From Tachypleus tridentatus (Eukaryota; Arthropoda; Merostomata; Xiphosura; Limulidae): DNA of 64,000 bases. The stretch covers positions 145,299,009 through 145,363,008 of the forward strand of contig NC_134834.1 of assembly GCF_004210375.1 (NCBI RefSeq), in the 5' to 3' direction. Below, in pieces: positions 23,510 through 35,054 of the stretch (its first letter is position 1; each line of letters opens with the position of its first letter). Made by a program: the position numbers and the translations under genes. The notes below the pieces were generated by a model that saw nothing but the letters and a program-made list of their open reading frames with translations, ran no database searches and had not been told where the DNA came from.

Positions 23510-24400
23510 TTATTTTGTTACATTTTCAGACATTCACCTGCTGTGATTTACTTTAACATCAGCTCGTTTTTCCTTCCCCCCCTTTCAGATTTACTACTGT
23601 TTTTATCAGTCCCTGTTAATACTTACTCTATGCTTTCTCTTTTTTATTCTTACAATATAAATATTTAACCCTCTCTGTTCATCAGTATTTCTCTTCTAGC
23701 TTTGCCTCTTTCTTTATATCCACTGTCCTAACTTTTCTGCTTTCTTTTGTTTATTTTAGAGTTGTTGTTTCAAACTTCTGTGCTTTATTTTTTAAATACA
23801 TTTTCCTCTCTGTCCTTCCTTCCCAAAGTGGGGGTTGATTTATGATAAAACTCTAGATTCTGGAGCTACCCATCGGAATCAACTATTGGTGCGTTATAAG
23901 TGTGACAGTTCATCCATTAGCGTAAATGATGAGTAGAAGGGTAATGGTGGCTGGCTGCTTTCTCTTTTTTTTTTTAATGGTTCAAAATTATAGACGACAG
24001 TAGATAGCCTTAGTAAATTTATCCTAAATAACAAACTTAAGATATAAGTGCATACACTTTCACCCTCTGCTTGCACGTGATGTTATTTTCTTGTTTCTCC
24101 CACCAGGTGGTTTCTTATCCTGCTAACATTATTTTCCTTTCCCTCTCTGCTTACGCATCTGATTTTTTTTCCTGTATGAATTTTGTGTATTTAATAATCC
24201 TTATTAAACTTAAGTCACAACTCAACCAACTGATTAACTTATTACTGAAATTATAAAGACATCTTGTCTGGTTTTACTGGTCGTTTAAGTTTCTTCATTT
24301 TCTAATTATTAAAATTTTTATATTCTCTTTTTATCTTTACTTTAAAGTTCCTTTTATTTAACGCTACCTCATGATACAATGTTGTCTCTTACCTTACGTC
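23510..24400. other. Pyrimidine-rich unassigned intron sequence
   Basis: A T/C-rich plus strand with many short CTTT/TTCC tracts. About 23880-24010 may hold a very degraded SINE family A body. No exon recognised. Confidence 0.4.
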
Positions 24401-24413
24401 TCCTTTGCTCATC

Positions 24414-24434
24414 TCTCTCTCTCTCTCTCTCTCT
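24414..24434. repeat. (CT)n microsatellite
   Basis: About ten uninterrupted CT units. Confidence 0.95.
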
Positions 24435-24807
24435 TTATTGCTAGCTTCTTTCACTCCTTTTGTTCTTTCTTTCTATTTACTCGTGTTTTTTTTCTTTCAC
24501 CACCTCAGGATCTCATATCTTTGCATCATTCGGTTTTAAATACTTATGAAGTTTCCCTTAATCGAAATTGTAATCTTATTGTTCCTCTTTTCACAGTTGT
24601 CCGTTTTATTCATTCAGTTTTCTTCTTTCATTTGTTCCCATTCTCAGATCGGGTGTAGTCTAGTATAAACCTGAAGATCCATTGTCCATGTCCAGGTGCA
24701 ACAGGACATCGAGACTTGGTCATCGGAGAGACAGTCGAATTCAACTGTTCGATTAGAGAACTCCAAGAGCAACCTTGTGACTGGTGCTGTTGACTGCATA
24801 TCTTCTC

Positions 24808-25070
24808 TCCAGGTGGTTAATGCACACGACTCGTAATCTAAGGGTCGCGGATTCAAATCCCCATCACACTAAACATGCTCGCCCTTTCAGCCGTGGAGCG
24901 TTATAATGTGACGGTCAATCCCACTATTCGTTGGTAAAAGAGTAGCCTAAGAAATGACGGTGGTTGGTGGTGACTAGCTGCCTTCCCTCTAGTTTTACAC
25001 TGCTAAATTAGGGACGGCTAGCGCAGACAGCCCTCGTGTAGCTTTGTGCGAAATTAAAAAAAAAAAACAA
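24808..25070 (+). mobile_element. SINE family A copy
   Basis: Head 'ccaggtggttaatgcacacg', degraded B box GGATTCAAATCC, standard body and an A-rich tail. A further tail-only fragment follows at about 25098-25155. Confidence 0.88.
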
Positions 25071-25486
25071 TCCTTCTAGTCTGTTAGTTGAACAATATAG
25101 ACAATCAGCGCCGGTAGCCCTTGTTTAGATTTGCGCAAATATTCAAAACAAACAATAATTGTAATCTTCCTTACTTAGCATAATTTTTTACTTCCATTTT
25201 TCTGTCTAATTTGTCATTTTCTCTTTGTGGTTTTCAATTTTGAAAAACTAACTTTTTTCTTTTTAAAACTAATCCAGCATCCCATAACTTTCCATCATTT
25301 TTGTTAATGGAATTGTTCAAGAGGGCTTACAGCTATCAGAGACATAATCATTTAAGTATAAACCAAAAAATCAGGACGTTAAGGAAACCAGGTGTGCAAC
25401 ATAAGTGGGGAGTTATGTTATTACGTAGTATGGCAAATCAGTTTAGTATACTAAATTCACTTTTCACTATGAATGCTGCCTTCTCC

Positions 25487-25590
25487 TTCCAGTGGCTCAG
25501 TGGTTAACATGGATTATAACGCAAAAATTTGATATCTGCGTTGGGAGAGAACAGATATCCCGCTTTGTGCTTAATACCAAGCTGTGTTAT
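25487..25590 (+). mobile_element. SINE family C copy, diverged
   Basis: 'ccagtggctcagtggttaac', 'gatatctgcgttgggagaga' and 'ctttgtgcttaataccaa' follow the same order as the copy at 32788. Confidence 0.65.
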
Positions 25591-26130
25591 CTAAGAAGTA
25601 ATATAAACACTAAATTACATCTAGGTGTATATAAACTAGGTTATTTCGTAATATCTCGTCTAGAACAAGTACTAAATAATTTGGTTTGCTGAGTAAGTTC
25701 GTACACTGGCTTGGTTATCTGGATGAGTTGGTACATTTGTCAAACTGCATAAACAATTTACGATGCAAAGTTAACAACAGCAAAAACATAAAGTATACAA
25801 ACACAGAATGTTTATATGAATTTGGTCAATATGCAATATCGTGCAAAGTAATTCACAATAAAGTTTAATATACGTTTCCCATTTTTCCTTTGAAAACAAA
25901 CGCAGCAACTTTTATATGTCTTATTTAGTTTCGCTACTGGAATTGTTCAAGGGGGTTTAGAGCTGATGAGAATGTAGACAATTAAATACAAACCCAAAAA
26001 TCAGAACCCTGAGGAAAGAAATTGGGCTGGAGAGAACATGTGGAATGTGAAAACAAGTTTCCATTTGAATTTGGTAATGTTATGCTAGTTCAGATTTAAA
26101 ACTTATTGTAAAATAGACAGCATTTCTTAC

Positions 26131-26796
26131 CTCTTGGCCCCAGAGGGTGAACATTCGTTTCGTTTGTTTCATCTTGATGGCTTGGCCTAAATCCCCAAGA
26201 ACTTCTTCAAAGGGTTGAAGAGTCTTCATGTTGAGGAGTACACGATTACGCATGGTTTGGTCTTTCTTGTTCACCACTGTAATCACACGCCCTTCCCGCG
26301 ACCCTGGGAGCGAAGGGGCCAAGGACTTACTCCCCGAAGGGGCCCCCGATCCTTTTCTTTTTCTGGCCCCTCCTTGACTAACAGGACGGAGGAGCATGAG
26401 ATCATCCTGACGGAGTGGGGCGGCCTTGGGGCGGAAAGCAACGTGAGCTGTTTTCATCCTTGTCGCTTGTCCATACGCCAGTTCCTGAAAGTTCTTTGAC
26501 CCAGACATCACATAGGACTGCCCATCTTCTAACTCTCCCAAGCTGGAGACTCGTTTCCCCTGTAAGTTAAAGATGAAACGAGCGCCGTTGGGTATCTTGG
26601 TCCTCTGGGTGAGATAATCACACAGGTTTCCCAGGCTCTTAAAGTCCTTTCCAGGTATTATGGACACCTTAGTGCCCGAATGAAAAGGATCCCCATTCTT
26701 GAAGAAGGTTATCATGCGGGCCTTGCGAGCCATAGAAGACTTCCCGCGGAAAGTACTCCCGTTCACCCTACCGATATCAGGAAGGCTACCGACCAT
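26131..26796 (-). CDS. Doublecortin-domain protein, exon 1 (first and most of second DCX domain)
   Basis: Encodes 222 codons ending at a clean donor GAG|GTAAGA in phase 0. After a short N-terminus (MVGSLPDIGRV), the first DCX domain spans about residues 23-105: ARMITFFKNGDPFHSG, a middle strand KDFKSLGNLCDYLTQ and LGELEDGQSYVMSG. A basic Ser/Gly/Pro linker (ARKRKGSGAPSGSKS) leads to a second domain from about residue 168: GRVITVVNKKDQ, LLNMKTLQPFEEVLGDL and TKRMFTLWGQE. The domain finishes in the exon at 10183-10381. DCX tandems bind microtubules. Known proteins with this layout include DCX, DCLK kinases and arthropod DCX-EMAP; I favour DCX-EMAP on sequence feel, but the diagnostic C-terminal part is not visible. 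The frame stays open about 75 nt upstream of the chosen ATG, so the true start could be a little earlier. Confidence 0.87.
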
Positions 26797-27975
26797 GCTA
26801 CTGTTGGGAAGACCGTCTTGTTGTGTGATGGTGAGCCCAACAATAGTAGGGTTTCTATGGTGACCGTTTATTTAGGGCCGCACGTTTACAACTGATCAAT
26901 GCTTTAAATCATACCCAGAAGACAGGTGCGTTTCACGAAGTTTGCCTGTTACTTTAGCTGGACAGGTCGAGCAACATGTCATTAAGTCGAATAGGTGTGA
27001 CGTTCGATTTTAATACCGCCTTCCAACAAATTTTAGACGTCTTTATTTATTAACACCATTTAAGGGTTTCATTGTCACACTTCGTTTACATCCGGGAATT
27101 TGTCACCTAAAGTTAAAGACACTACAACAATAGGATAACTAAACAATTATACAGACTACTGTAAGAACCTTACCTTCCTAATACTCATCAGAAAAATAAA
27201 GCATTGTTGGGCGGAGAGGCCGTCAAACTCAACTTTTATAACAATATCTTAAGGACATCGTGACAATATTCCCTTTATAGATCAAGAATGCTTTTGTATT
27301 GTTCAAAGGATTAAAATATTCATCAGTTATGTTTCAGTGAAGGACTTAAGGGGTTTCAGAAATTCATTTTAATTACTTATAAAATTTTTATTTGCTCTCT
27401 AGCGATAAACAAAATCAACGAAGTGTAGCTAAACATTGTAAAATGAGCTCGGATTTTTCTAGATTTGTGTTCAAAGTGGATCTTATTTTATGTCTAATAT
27501 TCTTTCACTATAAAGACATAATTAAGCAGCGTTATAGTACTATAACAGAATATGATTGAAAATGTGTACGTATATCAAAAACAAGCACCGGTTTGGTTGT
27601 TATCTTTGGGTCTTATAAATGAAATTTTGAAACTTTTTTTTCTTTTTACAAATTAAGTTATAATTAATATTCATGACTTTAGGAAAATACATGGCTTCAA
27701 CAAATACATTGAAGACAAAAGTAAGAAACTCTCTAACCCAGCCATTTTAAAATAACATTTTAGACATAATTATCTTTCTGTGTTTATGATGTATTACAAA
27801 TGACGCTAGTATTTTTTCTTTTATAAATATGGCGACATCACTATAAATAAGACAATGAAACTTATGATTGGTGATTACTGTAAAATGTAGTCTTTGAAAT
27901 TCTGCAGCTGTTTCTTCCATTAACGAAATGCAACCTGAGAAAAACAGAAATTCTTACGAATCAAGCCCATGCGCC
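26797..27975. promoter_or_regulatory. Presumed 5' flank of doublecortin gene, no motif assigned
   Basis: Lies upstream (minus strand) of the first recognised coding exon and should contain its 5' UTR and promoter, or an intron if a non-coding exon lies further up. No TATA box or Inr can be singled out. Confidence 0.3.
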
Positions 27976-27979
27976 GAAC

Positions 27980-28160
27980 AGGTATGCTCTTTCAGCCGTG
28001 AAGATGTTATAAGATGCTGGTCAATCCCACTATTCCTTGGTAAAATGACACTACCTTCGATATGACGAAGTAACCCAAAAGTTGGAAGCTGTCAGCCGGC
28101 AGTTCGAGATTAAATATTACGGTAGATAACCTTTGTACCTTCACCATAAACAAAACAAAC
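27980..28160 (+). mobile_element. SINE family A copy, strongly degraded
   Basis: 'catgcgccgaacaggtatgc' then 'ctttcagccgtgaagatgtt', 'caatcccactattccttggt' and an 'aaacaaaacaaac' tail keep the family order with internal loss. Confidence 0.65.
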
Positions 28161-28375
28161 TAACCCTAACGTAAGTTATTACGTTTATTTAATATGTTCT
28201 GCGATTCTGAATACGTGTTTGAATATCTTAAAAGATATGTTTGAAGGGCATTGAAAAGTTAAGACATAGTTTGTGAATTTTTTTCTTGATAAAACAACAG
28301 AAAAAAAAAGGCTAAAAATGTTACCATATTTACCTGATTTTGACACTTTATGTTTTCTATTTTGTTCGTAGTGTC

Positions 28376-28500
28376 CCAAGAGATGGCGGTGGGTGATGTT
28401 GACTAGCTATCTTCTTTCTAGTTAATCACTTCTAAACTAGGGACGGCTATCATAGATAACCCTAAGTAGCTTTATGCGAAATTCCAAAAACAACAAACAG
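28376..28500 (+). mobile_element. SINE family A 3' fragment
   Basis: Only the second half is present: 'agagatggcggtgggtgatg', 'ctagggacggctatcatag', 'gctttatgcgaaattccaaa'. Confidence 0.75.
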
Positions 28501-28577
28501 TTATACATGTATTTACTTTGGGTGGATCATAAAATACAATTTTAGCCGTAGTGGCGTTTACCTCATGCTAAAACCTT

Positions 28578-28850
28578 GTTTGTTTTTGAATTTCGCACAA
28601 AGTTACTCGAGGGCTATCTGTGCTAGCCGTTCCTAATTTAGCAGTGTAAGACTAGAGGGAAGGCACCTAGTCTTCACCACCCACCGCCAATTCTTGGGCT
28701 ACTCTTTTACCAACGAATAGTGGGATTGACCGTCACATTATAACGCCTCCACGGCTGAAAGGGCGAGCATGTTTGGCGCAAAGGGGGTGCGAACTCGCGA
28801 CCTTCAGATTACGAGTCGCACGCCTAACACGCTTGGCCATGCCGGGGCTA
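28578..28850 (-). mobile_element. SINE family A copy, reverse orientation
   Basis: Complete from the 'ttgtttttgaatttcgcaca' tail to the head 'cttggccatgccggggc'. Forms an inverted pair with the copy at 29053. Confidence 0.92.
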
Positions 28851-29052
28851 CTAAAATTATATATATATCGTCGTAGCATACATATAAGAACGTGTGTTCA
28901 GTTTATTTTACTTTGAGCATGATCCTTCTATGATATTAACATAAAATCTTCGCGTAGATAACGTTAAAAGGAATGTATTAAATCAACATCGAGCGTTCCA
29001 ACGCTAAACACACCTTCCATTATTACATGAATACGACATCCTACCATAACTA

Positions 29053-29334
29053 AGCCCGGCATGACCAGGTGGTTAAGGCATTTCCCTCGTAATCTGAGGG
29101 TCGTGAGTTCGAATCCCCGTTCCACCAAGCATGCTCGCCCCTTCAGTCGTGGGGGCGATATAATGTGACAATCAATACCACTATTTGTTGGTAAAAGAGT
29201 AGCCTAAGAGTTTGTGGTGGGTAGTGATGACTAAATGCATTCCATCTAGTCTTGCATTGCTAAATTACGGACGGCTAGCGCAGATAGCCCTCATGTAGTT
29301 TTGCGCGAAATTCAAAAACATACTAACAACCAAT
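29053..29334 (+). mobile_element. SINE family A copy with 8-bp TSD
   Basis: Starts AGCCCGGCATGACCAGGTGG, has a B box GAGTTCGAATCC, body and tail. Direct repeats CATAACTA at 29045-29052 and 29335-29342. Confidence 0.92.
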
Positions 29335-30051
29335 CATAACTATTCGGGAGAGGATATATGTATATATAGATTTTTCTTTGAGTCCCGTGGTGGCTCTCAG
29401 TGATCTTGCATTTGCTGTATGTTGGAAGTAAGTATTGATTACAGTGTAGATTAATGACTCGATTGGATAGCAGTTTCGATTTAATTGTTTTCATCTTTTA
29501 TGAACTTTGTTCATGAATTTTGATAACTAAAGGCTGATAGGTAAAAATAAACGCTTTCTACTCGATTTAAAATTTCATGTTTGAAACTTCTACTCCATAC
29601 GACTTAACATTTTATTAAAATGTCTTAAAATAAAACTCACTTTAAAGTAATAACGTTGGAATCAACATAACTGAAATCACGTTTCAGAATCTGGAATGTA
29701 ACCATATTCCTAACTTAGTTATACCGTAATTCCGATGATTTTAGGATGAGATATTTTGTACTGCCCCCAAAACGTAGGGTGGATACAAAGAATAGGATTT
29801 GTAATATTACTACACAGCAAATATAATGTTTAAGTTAATTATTAATTTGCGGTTTTCCAAAATATGGAACATTTGTAATTCTCTTTCTTAGTTTAGATCC
29901 ATTTTGCTGAAAGAATTATGACATGTCTGTTGAATGAAAAGAATGTCAATGCATGATTTAATGGCAAATGAAAAACAATATATTTGAAGAAGTGCAAATG
30001 TGCTGTCATCTAGTGGTATAATTTATAATTCTTTTAAAATCCAGACATTGT
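29335..30051. other. Unassigned AT-rich sequence
   Basis: No feature recognised apart from a short ATAT run at about 29356. Confidence 0.4.
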
Positions 30052-30312
30052 TTTTGAATTTCGTGCAAACATACACGAGGGCTACCTTCGTTAGCCGTCC
30101 CTAATTTAGTAGTGAAAGACTAGATGGAAGGCAGCTAGTCATCACCAACCACCGCCAACTCTTGGGTTACTCTTTTACCAACGAATGGTGGAATTGACCG
30201 TCACATTATAACGTCCCCAAGGCTGAAAGGGCGAGCATGTTTGGTGTGATGGGGATTCGAACCTGCGATCCTCTGATTACGAATCGAGTGCCTTAACCAC
30301 CTGGCCAATGAC
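30052..30312 (-). mobile_element. SINE family A copy, reverse orientation
   Basis: From 'gtttttgaatttcgtgcaaa' to 'ccttaaccacctggccaatg', with all body blocks present. Confidence 0.9.
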
Positions 30313-30727
30313 AACCGGAAGTCCTACTGTTTTGGACTTTTTGCAGGGTATTTTACGATAATTGTTATAGTTAGCAACTGTATCTAGTTACCTCAGTTCT
30401 AACCGAAGTAAGTGCAATAAATCTTGATTTATTTTATAAGTATTCATATAAAAAGATATGAATTATATTGTTTTCATTATATCTAAAGTCCCCTTCAGAT
30501 CCCATGAAAATGAGTAGCTCCCGAAGAGTTAAGCACAAAAATTGGGTCATGGAGTCATTTCATATCACTTGCACTATAACTTGAGTCTCCCTTACCTTTC
30601 CTCATTCATGGTAAATAAATAGTTTTGTTATAAAATTTTCTGTTGCTTTTTAATTTATTTTTGTTAACGAACTATAGATGTTAGCACATGCGCTTTATAA
30701 ACTCATGTATTAGTATATTTGTAAGTA

Positions 30728-31880
30728 TACTCTTCAGAAAAAGAAACGCAAAAGGCAAAATATGAGACAACTTGTTAACAAGTTTATTCCGGGTAGTTCT
30801 GTATGACATGTGTGAAACTTTGCACATTCACTGCTGAACATCCAAAGTCTGCAAAGGCGAAGTCCACGCTTACTAGGTGAAGTTTAACGTCACTCAACGT
30901 CAATAACGAGTATTCCCCCCGTGAGCATCAATAACTGCTTGGCATCTCCTGCCCATGGAAGCGATGAGATGACGAATCACATCCTGTGGAATGGCTGTCC
31001 ACTCAGCCTGCAAAGCTGCTGCAAGCTGAGGTAGAGTTTGCGGTTGAGGTTGTCGCAGACGTCGGTCCAACTCGTCCCAAAGATGTGCGATGGGGTTTAA
31101 ATCTGGTGATCTGGAGGGCCAGGGAAGAACGTTGATGTTGTGGTGTCTCAAGAAGACAGTGGTGAGTCCGGCTGTGTGAGGACGGGCGTTGTCATGTTGA
31201 AAAACGTCGTTGACGTTCACCATGATGGGTTGCACATGGGGCCTAAGAATCTCGTCGACGGTTGCGTACGGTATGATCGGAAATCCTACGCAGCCCTGGT
31301 ATGGTTGAGGCAGTAGACGTCGCAGTGGTGGTCCTATCCCGAAGGTGACGTAATCGGATGTTGCAATCTTGTGCGGGCGTGGTTACACGAGGTCTGCCAG
31401 ATCGTGGACGGTCACGAGTTGATCTATGTTGTTGGTAACGATTCCATAGCCTTGTGACGGTGCTTGGGTGGACATTCACAGCTCTGGCAACATCTGATCC
31501 AGATTCGCCTGCTTCCAAGCGACCAATGGCGTTGTTGCGTTGTGCTTCAGTCAGTCTTGGCGTAACTGTATTGCGTGTCGGTGGCTTAACACTGAGCTAT
31601 GGAAACCGAGAACCCGTCACTTTTATAGGGATTTTGCACATGTTGCACTTGCAGAACATGCAGATCTCTCAAACAAATTTATTGGAGAAGCATGCGTTTT
31701 GGCGAAAAATCCGATGTTTTCCTCCGTTTTCAAAGTGCACAACTTTTATTGTCATTTTGATCTGACAATCAGTGCCTTAACACGTGTAACATCACATACT
31801 CTGAGCTTGTAACGTTATTACATATATTTCTCTTTAAAATAGCAAAAATATCCCTTTTGCGTTTCTTGTTTTGAAGAGTA
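30728..31880 (-). mobile_element. Tc1-like element, internally deleted, ends intact
   Basis: The left end TACTCTTCAGAAAAAGAAAC and the inverted right end (GTTTCTTGTTTTGAAGAGTA) share TACTCTTCA and AAGAAACGCAAAAGG, and are flanked by TA at 30726-30727 and 31881-31882. At 1,153 bp it is shorter than full-length relatives because the middle of the transposase gene is missing. Unrelated in sequence to copies A and B. Confidence 0.93.
30900..31560 (-). pseudogene. Tc1-like transposase, central deletion and mutated active site
   Basis: The N-terminal part (31243-31518) shows SDVARAVNVHPSTVTRLWNR and DRPRSGRPRVT, a helix-turn-helix plus GRPR-type linker. It breaks at HTVRNRRRDS, where the frame shifts, and goes directly into ILRPHVQPI and VFQHDNARPHTAG. 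The whole stretch carrying the first catalytic Asp (the SDE block) is therefore absent. The C-terminal part (30900-31235) reads SRSPDLNPIAHLWDELDRRL. The family's third catalytic residue, Glu in NPIE, is Ala here (GCA). It ends HGGNTRY. Doubly inactive. Confidence 0.93.
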
Positions 31881-31882
31881 TA

Positions 31883-32330
31883 GTTATATTATTTATAGTT
31901 AGTAACTGGCTTAATAAATATAAGTAAACACATATTCCTTTTTTATGTAATTAGTGTTAACAAAATTCCCAATTTTCAGACTTATTTTTTGTCCCAATTA
32001 TAAACAGCAAAAAAAATATATAAAGTTGTCCTAATTTCTCTGAACCTTAATGTTAGTTTACTATATATGGTTTATTATTATGTACAACTCTTAAATTTTA
32101 CTTGAAGAATCACGTGACAAAGACTAATAATTAGGCTTACTATAATTTTCAAGCCTCAAACCAGGACAGTTTTCAATTTTTATCATAGGTACCAGCACTG
32201 GTATAATAAAGAAGCGTTTTCATAACCTAACTCCCCTTCAGCTTTAATGCCGAAAAAAAAAGAAGGGAATACTGGGAATTTATATCTCTAACATTTATTT
32301 AAATTCAACAAGGCAAGGAACATAAAAATT
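31883..32330. other. AT-rich flank of hAT relic
   Basis: Presumably holds the 3' flank and end of the hAT element, but I could not identify a convincing terminal inverted repeat or 8-bp duplication. Confidence 0.35.
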
Positions 32331-34145
32331 TCATGAATTTTTCACTGAACACTTTTGTGACCATTCATATTTTTCACTTGAATGAACTTTCTTCAGGAAA
32401 TCTTTATTAGTTTTTATTTTTTCAAGGAACGCACTGCAACTCAAGTCAATATTGGGTTTACAATGTAACATACCTTTTACTGTTGATTCATTCATTAGAC
32501 CTCTTTCTTGATACCAAATGCTATTCATCACCGAAAATACTCTTTCAACAGGGGCAGAAGTATCTGGTAAACAAAAAATGTACTCCATAACTTGCCTGAG
32601 ATCATCAACATTGGTGGCAGCATTTCTAAGTGTTTCATTAATTTTTTCAGCAGCTGCTTCTGTATCACGCCACATGAAAACACTGTTTGTTATCCAAACA
32701 AAGTATTCCCCGCTACCAAAACGGTTTTCCAACAGCTGAGTATAAGACAGGCAGAAATCATAAATACTGGTAAATTCCTTCCTAATCGCCCTCCAGTGGC
32801 TCAGCGATATGTCTGCAGACTTACAAAGCTAAAATCCGGGTTTCGATACCCGTGGTGGGCATAGCACGGATAGCCCATTGTGTAGCTTTGTGCTTAACTC
32901 AAAAAACAACACAACAAACCTTCCTAATCAAATCTACCTGGCATCCTCCCTCTTCTTCTAGCATACTGAGATTTTTTTTTTTTTGTATCAATGGGAATAA
33001 AGTTATTATCTCGTCTTTCACGTTGGTTTTCAACTTAAGTTCTGTAACAATATCACTTGCAGTTACTTTTGTTTCCTCCATGGCTAAAATCACTTTGTTG
33101 AACAAGTCGAGTTGTCCATGAACAAACCATAAATACATTTCTCCACATTTACTCTCCAAAAGTATATTTATCAACAATGGACATTGTTCTTGTGAACAGA
33201 AATATGGCTTCAGTCCTTCGTAAATCTTGAGATTTCTCTCAACAGCTGGTAACAAAGACAGAAATCTTGTATTTCCACATTGGAGAACCTTCTTGTACTC
33301 AATTTCTACAAACTCACAAAATTCTTGTAGGTGTGTATCAGGCACAGTGTAAATATAGAAATACTTGTAAATTTTGACCACAAAGCTTTCCACTTCAATA
33401 GCAAGGACACCAACTGCAGTTTGGAGACAGTTACGTACAATATGAGCACCACAACCAAGACCTACAATATTCTGCCAAGTTTCTTCTTCAATGGACTATA
33501 TACATTATTTTTTCCCTTTCTCTTTACACCACCAAAATTTGTATTGCAGTTGTCACCACAATAAGCAACAATTTGTTTTGACAAATCATATTTTTTAAAG
33601 TGGACACCAAGCAATTCGTTGAAATTTCTCATGTCATTCCAGGAACCGACTGAAAGTCTAAAAGTTTTACTTTCACTCCTTCCTCTGGCAAAACATATCG
33701 CACCATGACAGGTATAATTTTGGCATCTTTTCAGTTTGAAGCTTCTGCTGCAAGTGTAACAAATTGGACCTCCATTAAATCTCACTTCAATTCCTCTGCT
33801 ACTAAAGGAACAATTACATTCAAAATAATAGCCTCATTCTTCATTCTGGAAGAACTGAACTTTGGTTCAAATAATTTTGGTATCAGTTTAGAAGAGCAAT
33901 CAGCTGTTTTAAAGCTTATGTTATGGACAGCACTGTGATAAGCAAAGGTTGCTTCTTTGGCAGCTATTAACAAGTCACTCTCTTCAGGCACTGTTTCTTT
34001 GAAAAACGCATCAACTCTTGAACTCTGAGCAGCTACTGAAAGACTAGGTGCATGTTTAGCACTTTTTAAATGATCTGTTATGTGTAAGCGGCCGCCATGT
34101 GAAACAGAGAACTCAGATAAACACTACAAACATTTCACTCTATCC
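32331..34145 (-). pseudogene. hAT-family transposase, decayed and split by a SINE
   Basis: Read on the minus strand in order. A BED-type zinc-finger remnant lies at about 34050-34145 (FSVSHGGRLHITDHLKSAKH, with a stop where a zinc Cys is expected). The start of the catalytic region follows at 33782-33991 (FKTADCSSKLIPKLFEPKF). Next comes 33462-33785 (KQIVAYCGDNCNTNFGG, with a core Asp block), then 32899-33393 (NTRFLSLLPAVERNLKIYEG). The C-terminal dimerisation region is at 32331-32732 (CLPDTSAPVERVFSVMN). Reading-frame breaks separate the pieces, and a SINE sits between 32788 and 32918. hAT transposases are RNase H-like DDE enzymes; this copy is inactive. Confidence 0.9.
32788..32918 (+). mobile_element. 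SINE family C copy inside the hAT gene, 11-bp TSD
   Basis: 'ccagtggctcagcgatatgt', 'gggtttcgatacccgtggtg' and 'gtgtagctttgtgcttaact', with an 'aacaacacaacaaa' tail. Perfect direct repeats CCTTCCTAATC at 32777-32787 and 32919-32929 lie within the transposase sequence. This is the best family C copy in the window. Confidence 0.93.
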
Positions 34146-34747
34146 TACTCGCCACAATTTTTTTAAGAAGTATTATTTTTACAATTCACTGTTGAATGTG
34201 CACTTTCTTTTACCAACTTTTAACGTTATGACTAGGATTAATTTCTAAAATAAAAGAATGCAAATAATTCAGCATGTACCGTATGACTAATATAATAAAT
34301 AAAGTAATCACAAAGCATAAACACTTGCTCAAAGAAAGTTTTGCATACGTTGCCTCTGGCTGTTTGTGCAGCTGCTGTCACGCGCGTTTCCCCAATAGCG
34401 GCCTACTGCTGAATCATTATACTTATACAGATACTGTATCAGCTGCACGTGAATTTCGTCTGATGCAATCCCTTTGAAAATTTGCATGCTACAACACTAT
34501 GGCTCCCTCTACCCATCAACTAATCAAATGAAAACTTGAAAAATATTTTTTGTCAACACTAGGTCAGGACTCTATGCAGATTTTAACATTTTCCCTTTAT
34601 CCTTTTTGGAGTTTATGCCTTTTCATCAAAAACCGGGACATTCTGAGACAATTCAGTGTCAACCAGGACAAATTAGTAACGGCCAAACCGGTACGTATGG
34701 TAAGCCTACTAATAATGCGAACACTACCCCTACCACTCTTCTACGCT
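34146..34747. other. 5' flank of hAT relic, unassigned
   Basis: Mostly AT-rich. A block at 34640-34700 ('gaccaggaca'-like repeats, 'taacggccaaaccggtacgt') may be the outer end of the hAT element, but no matching inverted end was found. Confidence 0.35.
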
Positions 34748-34760
34748 TTCTTAGCCTAAC

Positions 34761-35041
34761 AAGCCCGGCATGGCCAAGCGTGTTTAGGCGTGCGACTCGT
34801 AATATGAGGGTCACGGGTTCGCATCCCCGTCGCGCCAAACATGCTCGCCCTTTCAGCTGTGGGGCGTTATAATATGAGAGTCAATCCCACTATTCGTTGG
34901 TAAAAGAGTAGCCCAAGAGTTGGCGGTGAGTGGTGATGACTAGCTGCCTTCCCTTTAGTCTTACACTGCTAAATTAGGGACGGCTAGCACAGATAGCCCT
35001 CGAGTAGCTTTGTGCGAAATTCAAAAACAAACAAACAAACA
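34761..35041 (+). mobile_element. SINE family A copy with perfect 13-bp TSD
   Basis: Starts AAGCCCGGCATGGCCAAGCG, with B box GGGTTCGCATCC, all body blocks and a (CAAA)n tail. TTCTTAGCCTAAC flanks it at 34748-34760 and 35042-35054. This is one of the best-preserved copies and probably among the youngest here. Confidence 0.95.
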
Positions 35042-35054
35042 TTCTTAGCCTAAC

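Larger units (their letters stand above)
10382..26130 (-). other. 15.7-kb phase-0 intron inside second DCX domain
   Basis: Bounded on the minus strand by donor GAG|GTAAGA (26125-26130 side) and acceptor ATCAG (10382-10384 side). Its length is almost entirely explained by inserted repeats: at least five family A SINEs, three other SINEs, a complete Tc1-like element, a Tc1-like relic and several minisatellites. The remaining stretches (11989-13755, 16830-17344, 17583-18477, 23510-24400, 25591-26080) show no further exon that I can support. Confidence 0.78.

Noticed and set aside
26215-26499. 94-codon plus-strand frame
   Set aside because: Antisense of the GC-richer doublecortin exon.
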